A stretch of DNA of 64,000 nt from Crocodylus rhombifer (Eukaryota > Chordata > Crocodylia > Crocodylidae). The DNA lies in the NCBI GenBank assembly GCA_038503035.1, contig JAVSML010024245.1, positions 186,001-250,000 of the forward strand. Direction: 5' to 3'. Positions 12,101 through 23,474 of this stretch are shown here, one piece after another. The translations under genes were made by a program, and so were the position numbers. The notes below the pieces were generated by a model. That model did not search any database. It was not told the DNA's origin and was given only the letters and a program-made list of their open reading frames with translations. The first letter of the stretch is position 1. Each line of letters starts with the position of its first letter.

Positions 12101-13320
12101 GGTGTGGATAAGAAAATCTGATCTCCACAGGCTATTAAAAGTGGCTGAAGTGAAAAGAGATACTTTTAAAGGTTTCCTTCCTCTACCATATGTTGTTAGA
12201 AAGTTGCTTACATGTACAGACAGAATATATTAGAATCTGCAAAACTGTCAAATTTGCTCCAGGTAAATTTCACACACGCACGCACTCACATACATGCATG
12301 CTTGCACACACGCATAGAGACAGATTTTGAAAAAAAAAGGGAAAAAAAGATAGAGGGTTTTTTTACTTCATAAAAACACTTGGACTCCCAGAGTAGCTTA
12401 ACACACACAATATCCAACCGAGAAAGGTTTAAGTGAGCCTGCACTTTTAGAAAGTAAGAGATACTTTAACTACTAAGAGCAAGGAGAAAAATGAGCTGTT
12501 TCACTTTCAGTACAGAGCAAAAGCAGTGAACAAAACCTTGATTTAACTTGTGAAGAGTCTGTCTACTTGCAGATGTGATTAATATAGGCAGTTGGACATA
12601 ATCTTTTCAAAAGTATCCTAGTGATTCGGGGTACCAAATTCCATTACACACCAATGGGACTTGGACTTATAATTCACCTGGGCCAAAAACATAACAACGC
12701 AGCTGATTACCCAGGGCAGCTGTCACACACTGAGAGAGTGACAACTTCTTGCTGTCCTCCCGCTACCCGCATGATCACATGGATGCAGCAACAGCCATTT
12801 TCTCCCCTCCCCACGGTTGGCACTGTTGTTGACCCACCCTAGTTACACCGTTGACCCCAGTCCTTTGGAAAATTTCACACTAAATTTAATAGCCCTAGCA
12901 AAGGTCACCATTGTAAATATGGCATTTGCTTCTGAATTTCAGTGTTGTTTGTGTAAGGACCACAAAGGTATTGAGATGCAGTGATGAGATCACTCTCTCT
13001 AGGCTGACCAAAAGGAACCAGGAAAATAATATGGTGAAGAGAGATCCTTTTCCGAAATAGTTGACATTACATAAAAATAGCACAGGACCAGCTTGTAGCA
13101 TTTCAGGACTTCAATTTCAGGACCCAGCTAGAAAAGCAAAGCACAGAAGGCATGCATAGTGGAAAAACAGCATGTGGGCACTGGAGAAGGACAAAAGGAC
13201 AACTTAATGAATTACTTTCTAATCTTTAAAAACTGATCAGTTTGAGTTCTGAACAAAGGTTTGAGCCTGGTCTTTCTTGATCTAAGATGGAGAATCTATC
13301 ACTTCTTGATATGTGCTAGA
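9126..13320. other. No gene recognised; AT-rich interval
   Basis: Motif-free short frames only. Around 11545-11640 (AGAACCCAAGCATCCTGATT) and 11660-11760 (TGGAGTTACACTAGC, GGTGTAAAGC) there is wording typical of old sauropsid interspersed repeats. A CA-rich microsatellite lies at 12270-12316 and A-runs follow at 12330-12350. No exon, tRNA or promoter is supported. Confidence 0.45.
12270..12316. repeat. Imperfect CA-rich microsatellite
   Basis: Alternating CACA/CGCA/CATG units over about 47 bp, interrupted by CTCACATACATGCATG. The alternation of purine and pyrimidine is nearly continuous. Confidence 0.7.
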
Positions 13321-13321
13321 G

Positions 13322-13415
13322 CAGTGGTGCTCGACCTTTTGTCCAGCAGGCAGCGTGGAAGTGCCTGGTCTGTCAGCAGGCCAGATCTGGCTGATGAACC
13401 AAATCCGGCACCTGG
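13322..13415 (+). mobile_element. hAT-like terminal fragment
   Basis: CAGTGGTGCTCGACCTTTT at its start resembles the CAGTGGTTCTCAACCTTTT terminus found in many vertebrate hAT elements. About 90 bp follow with CCAGATCTGGCTGATGAAC-type text; no opposite terminus or target duplication is visible. Confidence 0.5.
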
Positions 13416-15784
13416 GGTTAGCACGGTGGAGAAGTGTCTTCTAGGAAATTCTCGGAAATGAGGTAAGGAAACACAGTCTAGAGGAAACTACACTGAAATG
13501 GAAGCATAACAGGTTGGAGCACTGTGCTCACAGAGTATTTATCGATGGCTCAGTGTAAACCAAGAAGAAATATAAATACCATTAAGACACTATGGCTGCG
13601 AAGTTATTCAGGCCATAAGGAATTAAAGCAGGCTTTACTTTACAGTGGAGTCCACTTGGAAAAGGACTGTCTGTTTTGCATTAGCCCTAAATTAAGATTC
13701 AAAATGAATAATGGTCAGTCAATCAGAAATTTTTCCTGGAACCACGGAATTAAGGATTACAAAAATAAACAAAAAAAGAAAAACCTGATGATCACTGGTG
13801 GCAGGATCCACACTGTGAAGTTCACAGAATCATAAGGGGCTTGAAGGTTCATCTAGTGAATCTTTTCTCTGTGCAGGGGGTTGGAGACTTGTATGACACT
13901 TTCATAATCACATTAGAGCACCTTCAGATTTGGGAACATTTGGATTAGGGTGTTTCTGCCTAGCTTATAGTAGAGGTGACCTGTGATGCCCAGGTCAACA
14001 TCTAGCTCCAAGCTTCTCTCCAAAATCTGACAGCATTTGATCTGGGCTCTTCCCTACTGATAATAGAGATGGTTCAAGCAAATTTGAGTTAAATCCTGCA
14101 AATCGATTTGCAACCTCCTCTAAACAATCATCCCAACTACAACTGCAGCTAACAGTGAGCAAACATTTTGCCCAGACTCCTATGTCATCCTGATCTGGTG
14201 GGGGGTGTTTGAAAGGGAATGCTTCTGGTAGGTCAGAGGACAACAGGAGACTCATTCAGAACTAGCGTGTAGGGAGGTAAAAGTAAACTGATATCTCTTG
14301 TAAACAGAAAGAAGAGGCAGCTCATAATATTCTCAACCCAGTGCAATAATAAGAATAGGTAGGTTTTGTTCCATCGAGGGCTGATCTAGATGGCTTGCTT
14401 ATTCTGCTAAGTATAGGGAGGCAGGGGGCCAAATCTCTAAAGATATTTATGGCAATTCAAATGGCAATTATGTACCAACATACCTTTAAAATCAAGTCCA
14501 GAAATTCCATTTTCAGATGCAATTTAGGCACTTTGGAATCTAAGTCTCACTGAAAGCCACAGCTCCTTGAGTGCCTGAGTGACTTCTGAAAATAAGATTT
14601 AACCATCTAGCTGACTACATCAGAGCAAGACATGAATGCCTTCAATAACTTAGCCGTGATGCCTTGATTTCTTATGGATTTATTACTACAGAACTCCATT
14701 ATTATGAAGCAGTTTGTATGCCCCACTATGAAGCCATGAGGCATGAACCAGTTACTGTAACGTCAACCTGCCCTATATACCGTGGGGCTTGATAATCATA
14801 TAGGTAGCACTTTAATAATCATAACTGATCCAGTCCTGAGTGTTATGGCACATGCTTACAACAGAAAGCCTTGAATAGAGCAGAGGTTTCGTATCAATTA
14901 CTGACTGGTAAATTCCAGTGAACAGGACTGAATAGTTGCACAGTGAGCCAGACAGAGGATATATGCAAGACGCACAGCCCTGTCGTGTGGTAATACTGGA
15001 ATTCCCACTTTTTTTGTTTGGTCTACCATATTCTTGTCATAAAATTGGCCTCTGTGCTCAGCAGGAAGAGGAAAAAAAAGGTTATGAGTGAAAATGTTGC
15101 TCTGCAGTTGATCTGTATGCCTCTTCCTTCCTTCTTGAGATATCAACTGTTAATAATTCATTATGATGGTTTGGGACACTTTATATTTAAAGCCTGCATA
15201 TAACCTACTGATTAAATCACATTATGAATAGCTAGATGAATATCTTACTTAACAAATTACCTTTTTCAGCCACCACAAACTGCACTTTTACAGCAAATGA
15301 CTGGGCATCAAATAAGATGGAATGTAATTATCTTACAGTCTGTGGTCTTTGGAGGCCGGTGTATTCATTTTCACATAAGAAGCGAGTGAGTAATACTGGA
15401 CAGGAGGCTTTTGCAAGTTGGAGTTTGTGCCTATAATTTACAGAAAATGTCCTTCCCTAGAAAATAAATAACAGTTGTGGGGAGTGTTTGAGAAATCACT
15501 GAACCTAAGAAGACATGAATCACTGACTATGCTTTATTATTGTAACAAACCCCTGGTGATATTTCGTCTTATTCTTCTAACAGAGAAACCCAGCCAAAAG
15601 CAAGCTAAGGTCAAGTTAGCCATGTGGGTTCAATTCTTCCCCAAGTCATGCATACATTGTTAAGCAGAAGCACGAACTGAGTTAGATTAGGTAACAATAA
15701 CCAGCAGCTGACTCCCTTTACTCAGCTCAGTCATCTGGGATAACTAGCATACCCATAGCATTCTTCCTTCCTCATTAACTCATT
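13416..15784. other. No gene recognised
   Basis: A possible CR1 3' end scrap is present at about 13825-13880 (AGAATCATAAGGGGCTTGAA followed by GCAGGGGGTTGGAG). A 103-residue plus-strand frame at 13524-13835 has no recognisable domain. A short palindrome at 14509-14593 is listed separately. Confidence 0.4.
14509..14593. repeat. Short palindromic MITE-like repeat (85 bp)
   Basis: The left end ATTTTCAGATGCAATTTAGG and the reversed right end ATTTTCAGAAGTCACTCAGG match at most positions, enclosing TAAGTCTCACTGAAAGCC. This palindromic design with ATTTTCA ends recurs at 2671-2763. No clear target duplication; old. Confidence 0.55.
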
Positions 15785-16004
15785 GGCTAGTTACAGAAAT
15801 GAAACACAAATCAGTATAAGTGATTGGAAACTGGATCAAATCTTTAACACAAAGAAGTTCAGTTCACATAAGCCACTTTCAAAACATCCAAAACCAATTT
15901 AAGATAAACCTGGATGGATATAGTATCAGACTTAACTGATTTAGGTTAAATTGGTTTATTGAACTTCTGTCCCAGATCCCCTCCAGATTCAAGTTAACAA
16001 ACAG

Positions 16005-17324
16005 GAAAAATACTGGAAAAATTATCAAAGAATCCATTACTGATAGGCTAACAGAAGGCAATATTCTAAAGGACAGCCGACATAGCTTTTTTGAGGGCAG
16101 GTTATGCCTGACCAACCTCATTTCCTTCTATGATCAAGTAACTCATCACCTGGATAGGGGACATGAGGCTGATGTCATACACTTGGATTTCAAAAAAGCC
16201 AGTCTCCCACAATGTCCTCATGGTAAAATTGGGAAAATGTGGCATTGATTACTTTATGGTCCAGTGGCTAGGTAACTGGCTCTGAGGTAAGACCCGAGAG
16301 TATTAATAAATGGAACTGAGTCAACCTGCTGGAAGGTGACCAGTGGTGTCCCTCAGGGTTCAGTACTTAGACCAGTGCTTTTCAACATGTTCATCATTGA
16401 TCTGGATTTGGGTGTTAAAACATACTGGAAAGGTTCGTTGATGACACCAAATTATGGGGGAGTGCAGTCACACTTGAGGACAGGTTGGGAATACAGGCTG
16501 ACTTGGACAGGCTTGCAAGGTGAGAAGATCAAAACCTGATGGTGTTTAACAGAGAGAAATGTAAAGTGCTCCATCTGGGAGGAATAATCCACAACACACT
16601 TACAGGCTCAGTGGTGCAACACTTGCCAGCACCACAACTGAAAGAGATCTGGGGGTTGTGACAGACCACAAAATGAACATGAGCCACCAATGCGATGTTG
16701 TAGCTGTCAGAGTGAACAAAACATTGGCAAAACAAACCGGTGCATCTCAAGTAAGACTAAGGATGCCATATTCCCGCTCTACTCAGCCTTGGTGAGACCA
16801 CAGCTGGAGTACTGCATCCAGTTTTGGGTACCACACTTCAGGAAGGATGTCGAGAAGCTTGAGAAAGTCCAAAGAAGGGCCATGCACATGATTAGGGGTC
16901 TGGAGAGCAGGTCATATGAGGAGAGGCTGAAAGACATGGGACTGTTCAGCCTGGAGAGAAGATGACTTAGGTGGGACTTGGTGGCAGCCTATAAATATAT
17001 AAGGGACATTCCAGCCTGGGGAAGCCTCTATTCAGCAAGGCACACCAGGGGAAGACAAGAAACAATGGACACAAACTGCTTGAAGATCGCTTCAGATTGG
17101 ACATAAGGAGAAACTTCTTTATGATTCGAGTGCCAAGGGTCTGGAACAGGTTCCCCCAGAAGGTGGTACAATCACCTACCCTGGAGATCTTTGAAAAAAA
17201 ATGACTCGATATGCACCTTGCTGGGGTCATCTGACCCCAGCAGTCTTTTCTTCCCAAGTGCAGGGGGGCTGGACCTGATGATCTTGTGATGTCCCTTCCA
17301 GCCCCTAACATCTATGAATCTATG
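16005..17324 (+). mobile_element. CR1 LINE copy inserted in a family A element
   Basis: A 1.32 kb 5'-truncated CR1. It begins in the middle of the reverse-transcriptase region and ends with TCTATGAATCTATG. AAACAG is found at 15999-16004 and at 17325-17330, an apparent 6-bp target duplication. The surrounding sequence continues on the other side in agreement with the uninterrupted family A copies at 8436 and 21093, so the insertion boundaries are well supported. Confidence 0.9.
16336..16965 (+). pseudogene. CR1 reverse-transcriptase remnant, frameshifted
   Basis: One frame (from 16336) carries GVPQGSV and the [11 protein letters not shown] block; a second (to 16965) carries [31 protein letters not shown] and [16 protein letters not shown], the C-terminal CR1 signature. 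The catalytic box is readable at about 16433 as FVDDTKLW but in a frame different from the GVPQG part, so at least one indel breaks the gene. Not functional. Confidence 0.85.
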
Positions 17325-17657
17325 AAACAGTCCCCCAGAATCCTAGGATTCTTTGCACTACCCCCACAAACTCCCCCCTCACAGGGTAGGCAGGCTAGCC
17401 TTGGCCCAAGTTGTCTGCTCCAACTAAGCAGGGAGGTGTCCCCTGTCTCTAGTGTCCCCCAGCTTCTGGCCTGGGTCACTGCAGGTATGTGGCTGAATTT
17501 CCAGAATCAAAAGTAAATGTCTGTTCACTTGCTTATTAGTTCAATCTATGCAGGTTAAACTAATCTATGGAGACTGAATCAATTCACCCTTGGGCTATTT
17601 TACTGTCTGTACTTAGTCTGTACTTAGTCTGGGCTTTTTTACTGTCTGTACTGGATT

Positions 17658-18583
17658 TGACTGGTGCATATGATTTTTTCACTGACTACATTACTTGCCA
17701 GATTAATTTGTTTCCTGGTTCCATGAGCCAGATCCTCTGTTTACATAAATGGACATAGCTACATTTAAGTCATTGAAGCTTATGCCCTTTTATACCCACT
17801 GAACTGATTACTCTCTAAATCTAAGGTACCATCCTGCTCTGCTTTCTGCCACATGCTGGGTTGGTAAACTTGTTGAGTCAAGGCCTATATATTCTAATTT
17901 ATAGTAAAAAGAGACTACATACAATTGATGCCCAGAAAGTGATTATCCCCTTAAAAGTAACATGGAAATCAATATGACAATGATATAAGCCCAGTTGCAC
18001 CACTCACGTCCTATGAGGAGGTTCCCTTTAATTCATTTTCAAATCATGGGAGGTCAAAGATAAATCTGAGAAAATGTTGTAGTCCTTACATGTGCACTGA
18101 TTCTGCGATAAGGAATATTGTCCATGCGTATGCACTAAGCATCTTCTCAAGCATCTACCCCAGACTAGTTTTGCCACTGAACTAAACTCACAAGCAGTTT
18201 ACAGCTTTGCATACTTTTTGCAATGGCCATTATCTTCCAAGTACTCATGCATATTCTATTTCAGTGCTTTAAAAACTACTTATATATTTGATTGTGTGTG
18301 AACAATAGGCATAGGTATTATTTTTCTGCACTAATAAATGCAGAACAGCCCCATAAGAGGTGAAGCAGATGAGTGCATGTCCTATTGCTGGCCAGGTTTT
18401 TTTTTTTAAAACTTCAGATATGTGAACATTAATCAAAATCTTTGTGCCATATCCTCAGTATTAATTGGCTGACACAGCTCCACTGAGCTGAATAAGCAAC
18501 CCCACCATATACCAGCTAAAAATCTACCCCCAACATATTTCTAAAACTATTCCTAAAAAATTGTAATGAAAAGGGTTAAGACC
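17658..18583. other. No gene recognised
   Basis: AT-rich sequence with short motif-free frames. A T-run at about 18400-18408 is followed by AAAA. Nothing else is supported. Confidence 0.4.
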
Positions 18584-18586
18584 TTA

Positions 18587-18848
18587 GGCTGCCTATACAT
18601 GTGCTCACAGGGTGGGGGTGGAAGGGGATGCATTTTAATTAGTGGTTCCCGGAGAGCTGGTCTAATTAAAACACTGCAGGACCACAAGTATTAAGTCCTT
18701 GTTCATTTAAAGGAAGCTGGGGCTCATTCAACAATCTTTAAAGCATCCCAGTGGCCATTTCTAAACCTACAAGGAGTTATACAGGTGATGCTGTAGCAAT
18801 GCTAGAATGTTCTAATTAGAACATAACAGAGCACATGTATAGGCACCC
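18587..18848. mobile_element. Non-autonomous DNA transposon, family B (262 bp)
   Basis: Terminal inverted repeats GGCTGCCTATACATGTGC and, reversed, GGGTGCCTATACATGTGC differ at a single position. TTA lies on both sides (18584-18586 and 18849-18851), matching the TWA preference of PIF/Harbinger elements. The interior contains TTTTAATTAGTGGTTCCCGG near the left end and TTCTAATTAGAAC near the right. A second, less complete copy in reverse orientation ends at 23474. Confidence 0.85.
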
Positions 18849-18851
18849 TTA

Positions 18852-20271
18852 TTATCTAGGTTTTAATCCATAGTGAATTTTTATGATAGAATTCATAAAA
18901 TCAAGAAACATGAGTATTTGGAAAGACTGAAACACCTTTAAGTAAAACTACATTGTGAGGAGATGAAATAATAAAAGGACTTATTCTGTTCTATTTCACA
19001 TTGTCTAAGCTAGTAGTGTGAGGAGGCAGTACTGCAATTTAATTCTTTTTTCTCATTACATTAAAGGTATATTTGTTTTTAGCTCCTTCCACGGATGCTC
19101 TGTTTTACATTTTACCTGTTAGGATCCAGGAAAAGCTGGAAATAAAATAAAACAAGGAAGAGGCAGGGGGTGGGGTGGAGGGAGAAATGAAACTGCTGCA
19201 GAAAATAACCTCCAAGAAATAAAATAACTTAGTTTACAATGTAATTAAATATTTCTCATACACATGGAGAAGTGGAAACTGCTTTGTAATACTAAATAAC
19301 CCACAGCAACGGTGTCCGGAGGAAATGGAAAAATTAGTATTCTCAGCATGAGAGGCAGAACATGATCTGATGGAATTGTATCTGGTGACTAGTGACCATA
19401 GTCAACTAATTTCTAAGAAAGGAATGCCCCATAGCCAACATGCTATGTCTGCAAACTAATAAAAGTCTAGTCCTGGCTTCTGTCTGGCTTTCATGCTGAT
19501 TTTTATTAGTCTTTTTTCATGGAGAAGTTTCATGAGAACTGTAGTTCCTACCCCACGCTGATCCAAGTCTGATATCATTCTGCCTAGCAACTGTTATGTC
19601 AGTGAATCCTAAAAGCCAAGAATTGTGTTCCCTGACCTATAAAAGTTCTTTAATGTTATCAGCACCTGCCAAGAAGGGAACCCTGATCCATCCAAAACTC
19701 ATCTATTTCACAGCAGTTTTTTGGGTGCTACTGCTTTCTTCTTGGAAAGGATGTTAATTTTTAATAAAATAATGCTCCTAAGAGTTTATAATTGGAGATG
19801 AAGAAGTCTCCAGCTCTTTAATTATTGTAGCATCTCTGAAATGTTAGTCAAGTATACAAATAACTTCTAAAGCCAATACTGCGATTACACATGGGTTGGT
19901 CATGCATGAAGTCCTTAGGAAAATTATCTAACATGAGGAATGCCTCATTCAACATGAAGGGAACTGCTATGAATGCCTTCTAGTCTTCTGATTCATTGCA
20001 GTGTGGAGATAGGACTTAAAGTAGAGGGAAGCAATAACTCTTAGGAAAAGCACTTAGAACTCGAAACTCCTAGAAAGCAGACATAAAGGTGGAGGGCATG
20101 GAAATGTGTTTTCTTTTAAAGGACAATTCAGGTGACTATAAAAGCAGCACTTGATCTCCAGTCATATTCAGACCCATTACTGCTTATTTCACTAAATTAA
20201 ATTTTTATTTTTTTCTTACCCTTATTAGAAGTTCAGAACTGACATAGCAAAGGGAGAGAACTCAGGTTCTA
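18852..20271. other. No gene recognised
   Basis: Short motif-free frames only. A purine-rich patch (GGCAGGGGGTGGGGTGGAGG) occurs near 19161-19180. No repeat family could be named. Confidence 0.4.
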
Positions 20272-20279
20272 TTCCAGAT

Positions 20280-20983
20280 TAAGCCTGTCCAGTTTTGGAG
20301 TGGCCAGGGACCTGCTGTGTGGGTTGCTTGCCTTTTTGGCCACATGCAATATGAGTTGCACACCATGCTGTGGATGTACCTGTCATGGGTGACTGGTGTC
20401 TCCCAAGTCTGGGGGGGCACCAGATCGCTGACCAGGGGTGGGGAGCAGGCCCAGTGGCTGATCACCAAACAGAGGGCAGTTCCCCAGCAACCAATTGCCA
20501 AGCCCGAAATCACCAGTGGCAAAACTGGAAGTGCACTTCCACCGGCACTTCCAGTGTGACAGCTGGCATTTCCAGGGAGTGCACAGCCAATCTCAGGGGG
20601 CACATGTGCACCCACATGCACCCCCTACATGTCACCATGGTACCCATGCTGTACTCCTCCCTGCCCTACACTGTACCATGTTGTACCACAAACCCCTCCT
20701 CCTACTGCACTGTGCTGCATCATATGCCCTTCTTCTCCTTGCCTCCCCACCTCTGCCTGCCACCCTCCCTTCATCCCCTAATTTCCCTGAGCCACAGGCT
20801 TTCTCAACCTTGAAGGCTGCACCATGCCACCCTCAAGGGTGGAAGTAGTGGAAGCAGGAGAAAGGAGGGGGAGCCCAGAGACCCTGGCATCAGAGGCAGA
20901 AGAGCAATGGAGGAAGCAATGCCCAGGCTGGGAGCCTCAGGGTAATCTCTTGGGGTTCAATATCAGTCCATTGGACAGCCCTG
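20280..20983. mobile_element. Probable hAT-like non-autonomous element (about 704 bp)
   Basis: The right end, reversed, reads CAGGGCTGTCCAATGGACT, a hAT-like terminus; the left end TAAGCCTGTCCAGTTTTGG is a decayed version. Flanking 8-mers TTCCAGAT and TTTTAGGT agree at 5 of 8, and all three differences are transitions. The interior is C-rich and repetitive (CTGCACTGTGCTGCATC-type text around 20704-20722). Overlapping open frames here are chance frames in low-complexity DNA. Confidence 0.55.
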
Positions 20984-21092
20984 TTTTAGGTCTATCCTGG
21001 TGACAGCTGCTGCTCCATGTACTGCCACTTCCCAGGGCACAGAACGGGCGAGTTATGTCTCTTCTCCAGCCTTCGGTGTGTTCTGAAGACTG

Positions 21093-21826
21093 GGCTAGGG
21101 ACAGAAGTTGCACATAAACTGATTTAAGTGATCAGAGACTGGTTTAAACCTGTAACAGAAGTTCAGTGCACATAAACCGGTTTCAAAATTGCTGAATCTG
21201 GTTTAAGATAAACCTGGTTGAATGTAGCATCAGACTTAACTGATTTGGGCCAAACCATTTTATGAAACTTCTGTCCAAGACCTTTTCCTGGTTTAAGTTA
21301 AATAAGAGTCCCCCAGCACACCAGCATGCTTTCCAGCCCTGGGCTGGGCTATGCTGTCTGCTCCAGCAGACATGGGTTGTGTGGAGGGGGAGTCAGAGAC
21401 CCAAAGTAAACCCTGGCTGAGGTCTGGGGCCAGGGAGGGAGTACAGAGCTGCCCTTCCCTGCTAAGTTTACTGAAACTTAGTGGTGGTTGCAACTGTGAA
21501 CTATAAATCCCAGAGGCACCTGAAAGCAGGAAAATGAAGTGATGAGCAACCCTGTAGAGTCCTGCTTTTGTGATACTGGGCTGCAAATTCCAGTTTCCTT
21601 AGGGGCAGCAGGAAGCAAACACAGCCCATGCTGGCTATGTGCCAGAAAGCTGTGCACTAGCACCCCTTGGCTTCTGGACTGAGCCACTGCAGGCATGTGG
21701 CTGCATTGCCTGAATCAAAAGTGAATGTCTGTTCAGTTGTTTCTCAGTTTAATCTCTGCAGCTTAAACTAACCCGTGACGACCGAATCAATTCAGCCTCA
21801 GCCTTTTTGACTGCCTATACTTAGCT
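21093..21826 (+). mobile_element. Family A DNA transposon copy 3, longest (734 bp)
   Basis: Ends GGCTAGGGACAGAAGTTG and, reversed, AGCTAAGTATAGGCAGTC. CTG lies on both sides (21090-21092 and 21827-21829). It shares the terminal 200 bp on each side with copies 1 and 2 but has an extra internal segment of about 250 bp (roughly 21330-21640) with GC-rich, CAGAGGCACCTG-type text. No transposase motif is visible in any frame. Confidence 0.8.
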
Positions 21827-21829
21827 CTG

Positions 21830-23079
21830 AAATACATCCCGTTCCATTGTGGAGCAGGCTGACCGTGAGAAAAGCAGCCTGCACCTGCTCAGTGTGAATT
21901 TGTGGAAATGCAACTGAAGGCTTTCAAGACTCCTCTCCAGGGTACAGCCTGAGCTCTTTTTGGCAGCTGCCAAGAGATGATGGGAAAGGGTTACAGGACA
22001 CATCATGTAGGCAGTGTTCTCAGAGTAAGTCAGATTTAGGTTAGACAGGAGTTCACCCCTGGTATCAATTAATGTGACATTTTAGTCTCTCACTCTCTGT
22101 TTCTGTGGCAGATTCCTTTCCTGGCTTCTGCTAACTTGCCAGTAACAATTTCTGGTCTCCTGTAGGTCAGTGTAACTCTTTTTATTAATTATGGGCTCAG
22201 ATGAAACTCCTTTGCAGCACCATGGAGCCACGTGATGGGGTGTAAGAAGCCTCATCAGCCTCCTGTGTAAGCTTTCCATATCCTTGAGACCTGGAGAGGG
22301 AAGGGAGCAGCTGCCATATTCTTGCTGCCTCATTCCATGGGTGCATAGGGAAAGCACAGGTATGGATGGGGAGTAGCTAGTTTTACTCAGTAAAGTATTA
22401 ACTTTTACACTGGAGTAGGGCACAGCAGGAGAAAGTAATCTGAGCTAATATAAAGGCAACTCTCAAACCCCTTCAGGAGTTTAGAATCCTGCCCTGTGTG
22501 TATTGTACTAGCAGCAATGGCACATATGGGGGTCTCAGTCTGGATACAGAATCATAGAATCAATTTTCTATTATTTTATATACAGATGGAGACCCCGTAT
22601 GCTCAAAACAGTACAGAACCATGGAAAGGCACAATCCTGGCTGCAAACTGCTTAGTTTAGCAATATGACCTTGCAAAAATATAGGCTGATACTGGTTTTA
22701 AATTCAGGGGTCCCACTGAAATGTTTGAGAATATTAATGGAAATAAATTTAAATGTGAACCTGTAAGATTAGAGTCAAAAGTATATACCACATGGACAAG
22801 AGAACTAAGGGTGGGTGGGAAATAGCAATAAGATTATGTAGTTATTGGTTCCCCATGGGTCTGAAATGACTCTTTCAAATGTAGGGCCAATTGAAAGAAC
22901 AAGGGTCTTATTCTATTAAATAGTAGCCCTGGAGTCCTAAAGGAAAATACCTTCATAATAAGTCAGGAGATAGTCAGTGTCCACTTATTTCAGTGCTTGC
23001 TACTACTTCAGGTCAGATACAGACAAAAAACTCCCCATGCCTAGCAGAAGTGCCCTCAAACACCCTATGTTGCTCTGCT
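21830..23079. other. No gene recognised
   Basis: Short frames without motifs. A 14-bp scrap CAGAATCATAGAAT at 22549-22562 resembles the CR1 3' terminus but is too short to annotate. Confidence 0.4.
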
Positions 23080-23159
23080 CAGACAGTCTTTGCATAATAC
23101 TATGAGTGGTGTAATTATAGCACTGCTGAGTGATAGCATCAGCTAACCCAGGCTGGTTT

Positions 23160-23474
23160 GCATTCTAATTAGAGTGCATCAGACAAGACTCAATCGAGTC
23201 TACTATGTTTTCTAATTAGAACACTCCAGCACAGCCTCACCATCACGTGTATATGCCCCCATGCATTTTAAAATGGCTGCTGGGGTGGTTTATCTAAACC
23301 TTATTGAATGAGTTTTAGATCAAGCATCCCACAGGCATTTTTAAACACACGGGGGCTTAATACATATGATGGTGAGGTGTTTTAATTAGAATGGGTCTCC
23401 GGGAACTGCGCCAATTAAAACGTCCCTGCTGCTGCTCCCTTGTCCTCCTCCCCTGAGCATGTGTATAGGCAGCC
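23160..23474 (-). mobile_element. Family B DNA transposon copy 2 (left boundary unresolved)
   Basis: Its right end, reversed, reads GGCTGCCTATACACATGCTC, the family B terminus. Moving inward it matches the 18587 copy through GTTCCCGGAGACCC, TTCTAATTAAAACA and TGTATTAAG. TTCTAATTAGAAC is present at about 23210. The left terminus cannot be placed: TTCTAATTAGA-like text occurs twice (23165 and 23210) and a GACTCAATCGAGTC palindrome sits between them. Confidence 0.65.

Larger units (their letters stand above)
15785..17654 (+). mobile_element. Family A DNA transposon copy 2, split by a CR1
   Basis: Left part 15785-16004 and right part 17325-17654 together rebuild one family A element of about 545 bp. 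ATT flanks both sides (15782-15784 and 17655-17657). Ends are GGCTAGTTACAGAAATG and, reversed, CCAGTACAGACAGT. The middle is interrupted by a plus-strand CR1. The right end contains a short local duplication (CTGTACTTAGT repeated near 17612-17632). Confidence 0.8.

Noticed and set aside
20262..20848. Cluster of overlapping 80-147-codon frames
   Set aside because: Located in a C-rich low-complexity element; no codon or domain signal supports a gene.
22549..22562. CR1 3'-end scrap CAGAATCATAGAAT
   Set aside because: Too short; no adjoining CR1 sequence.
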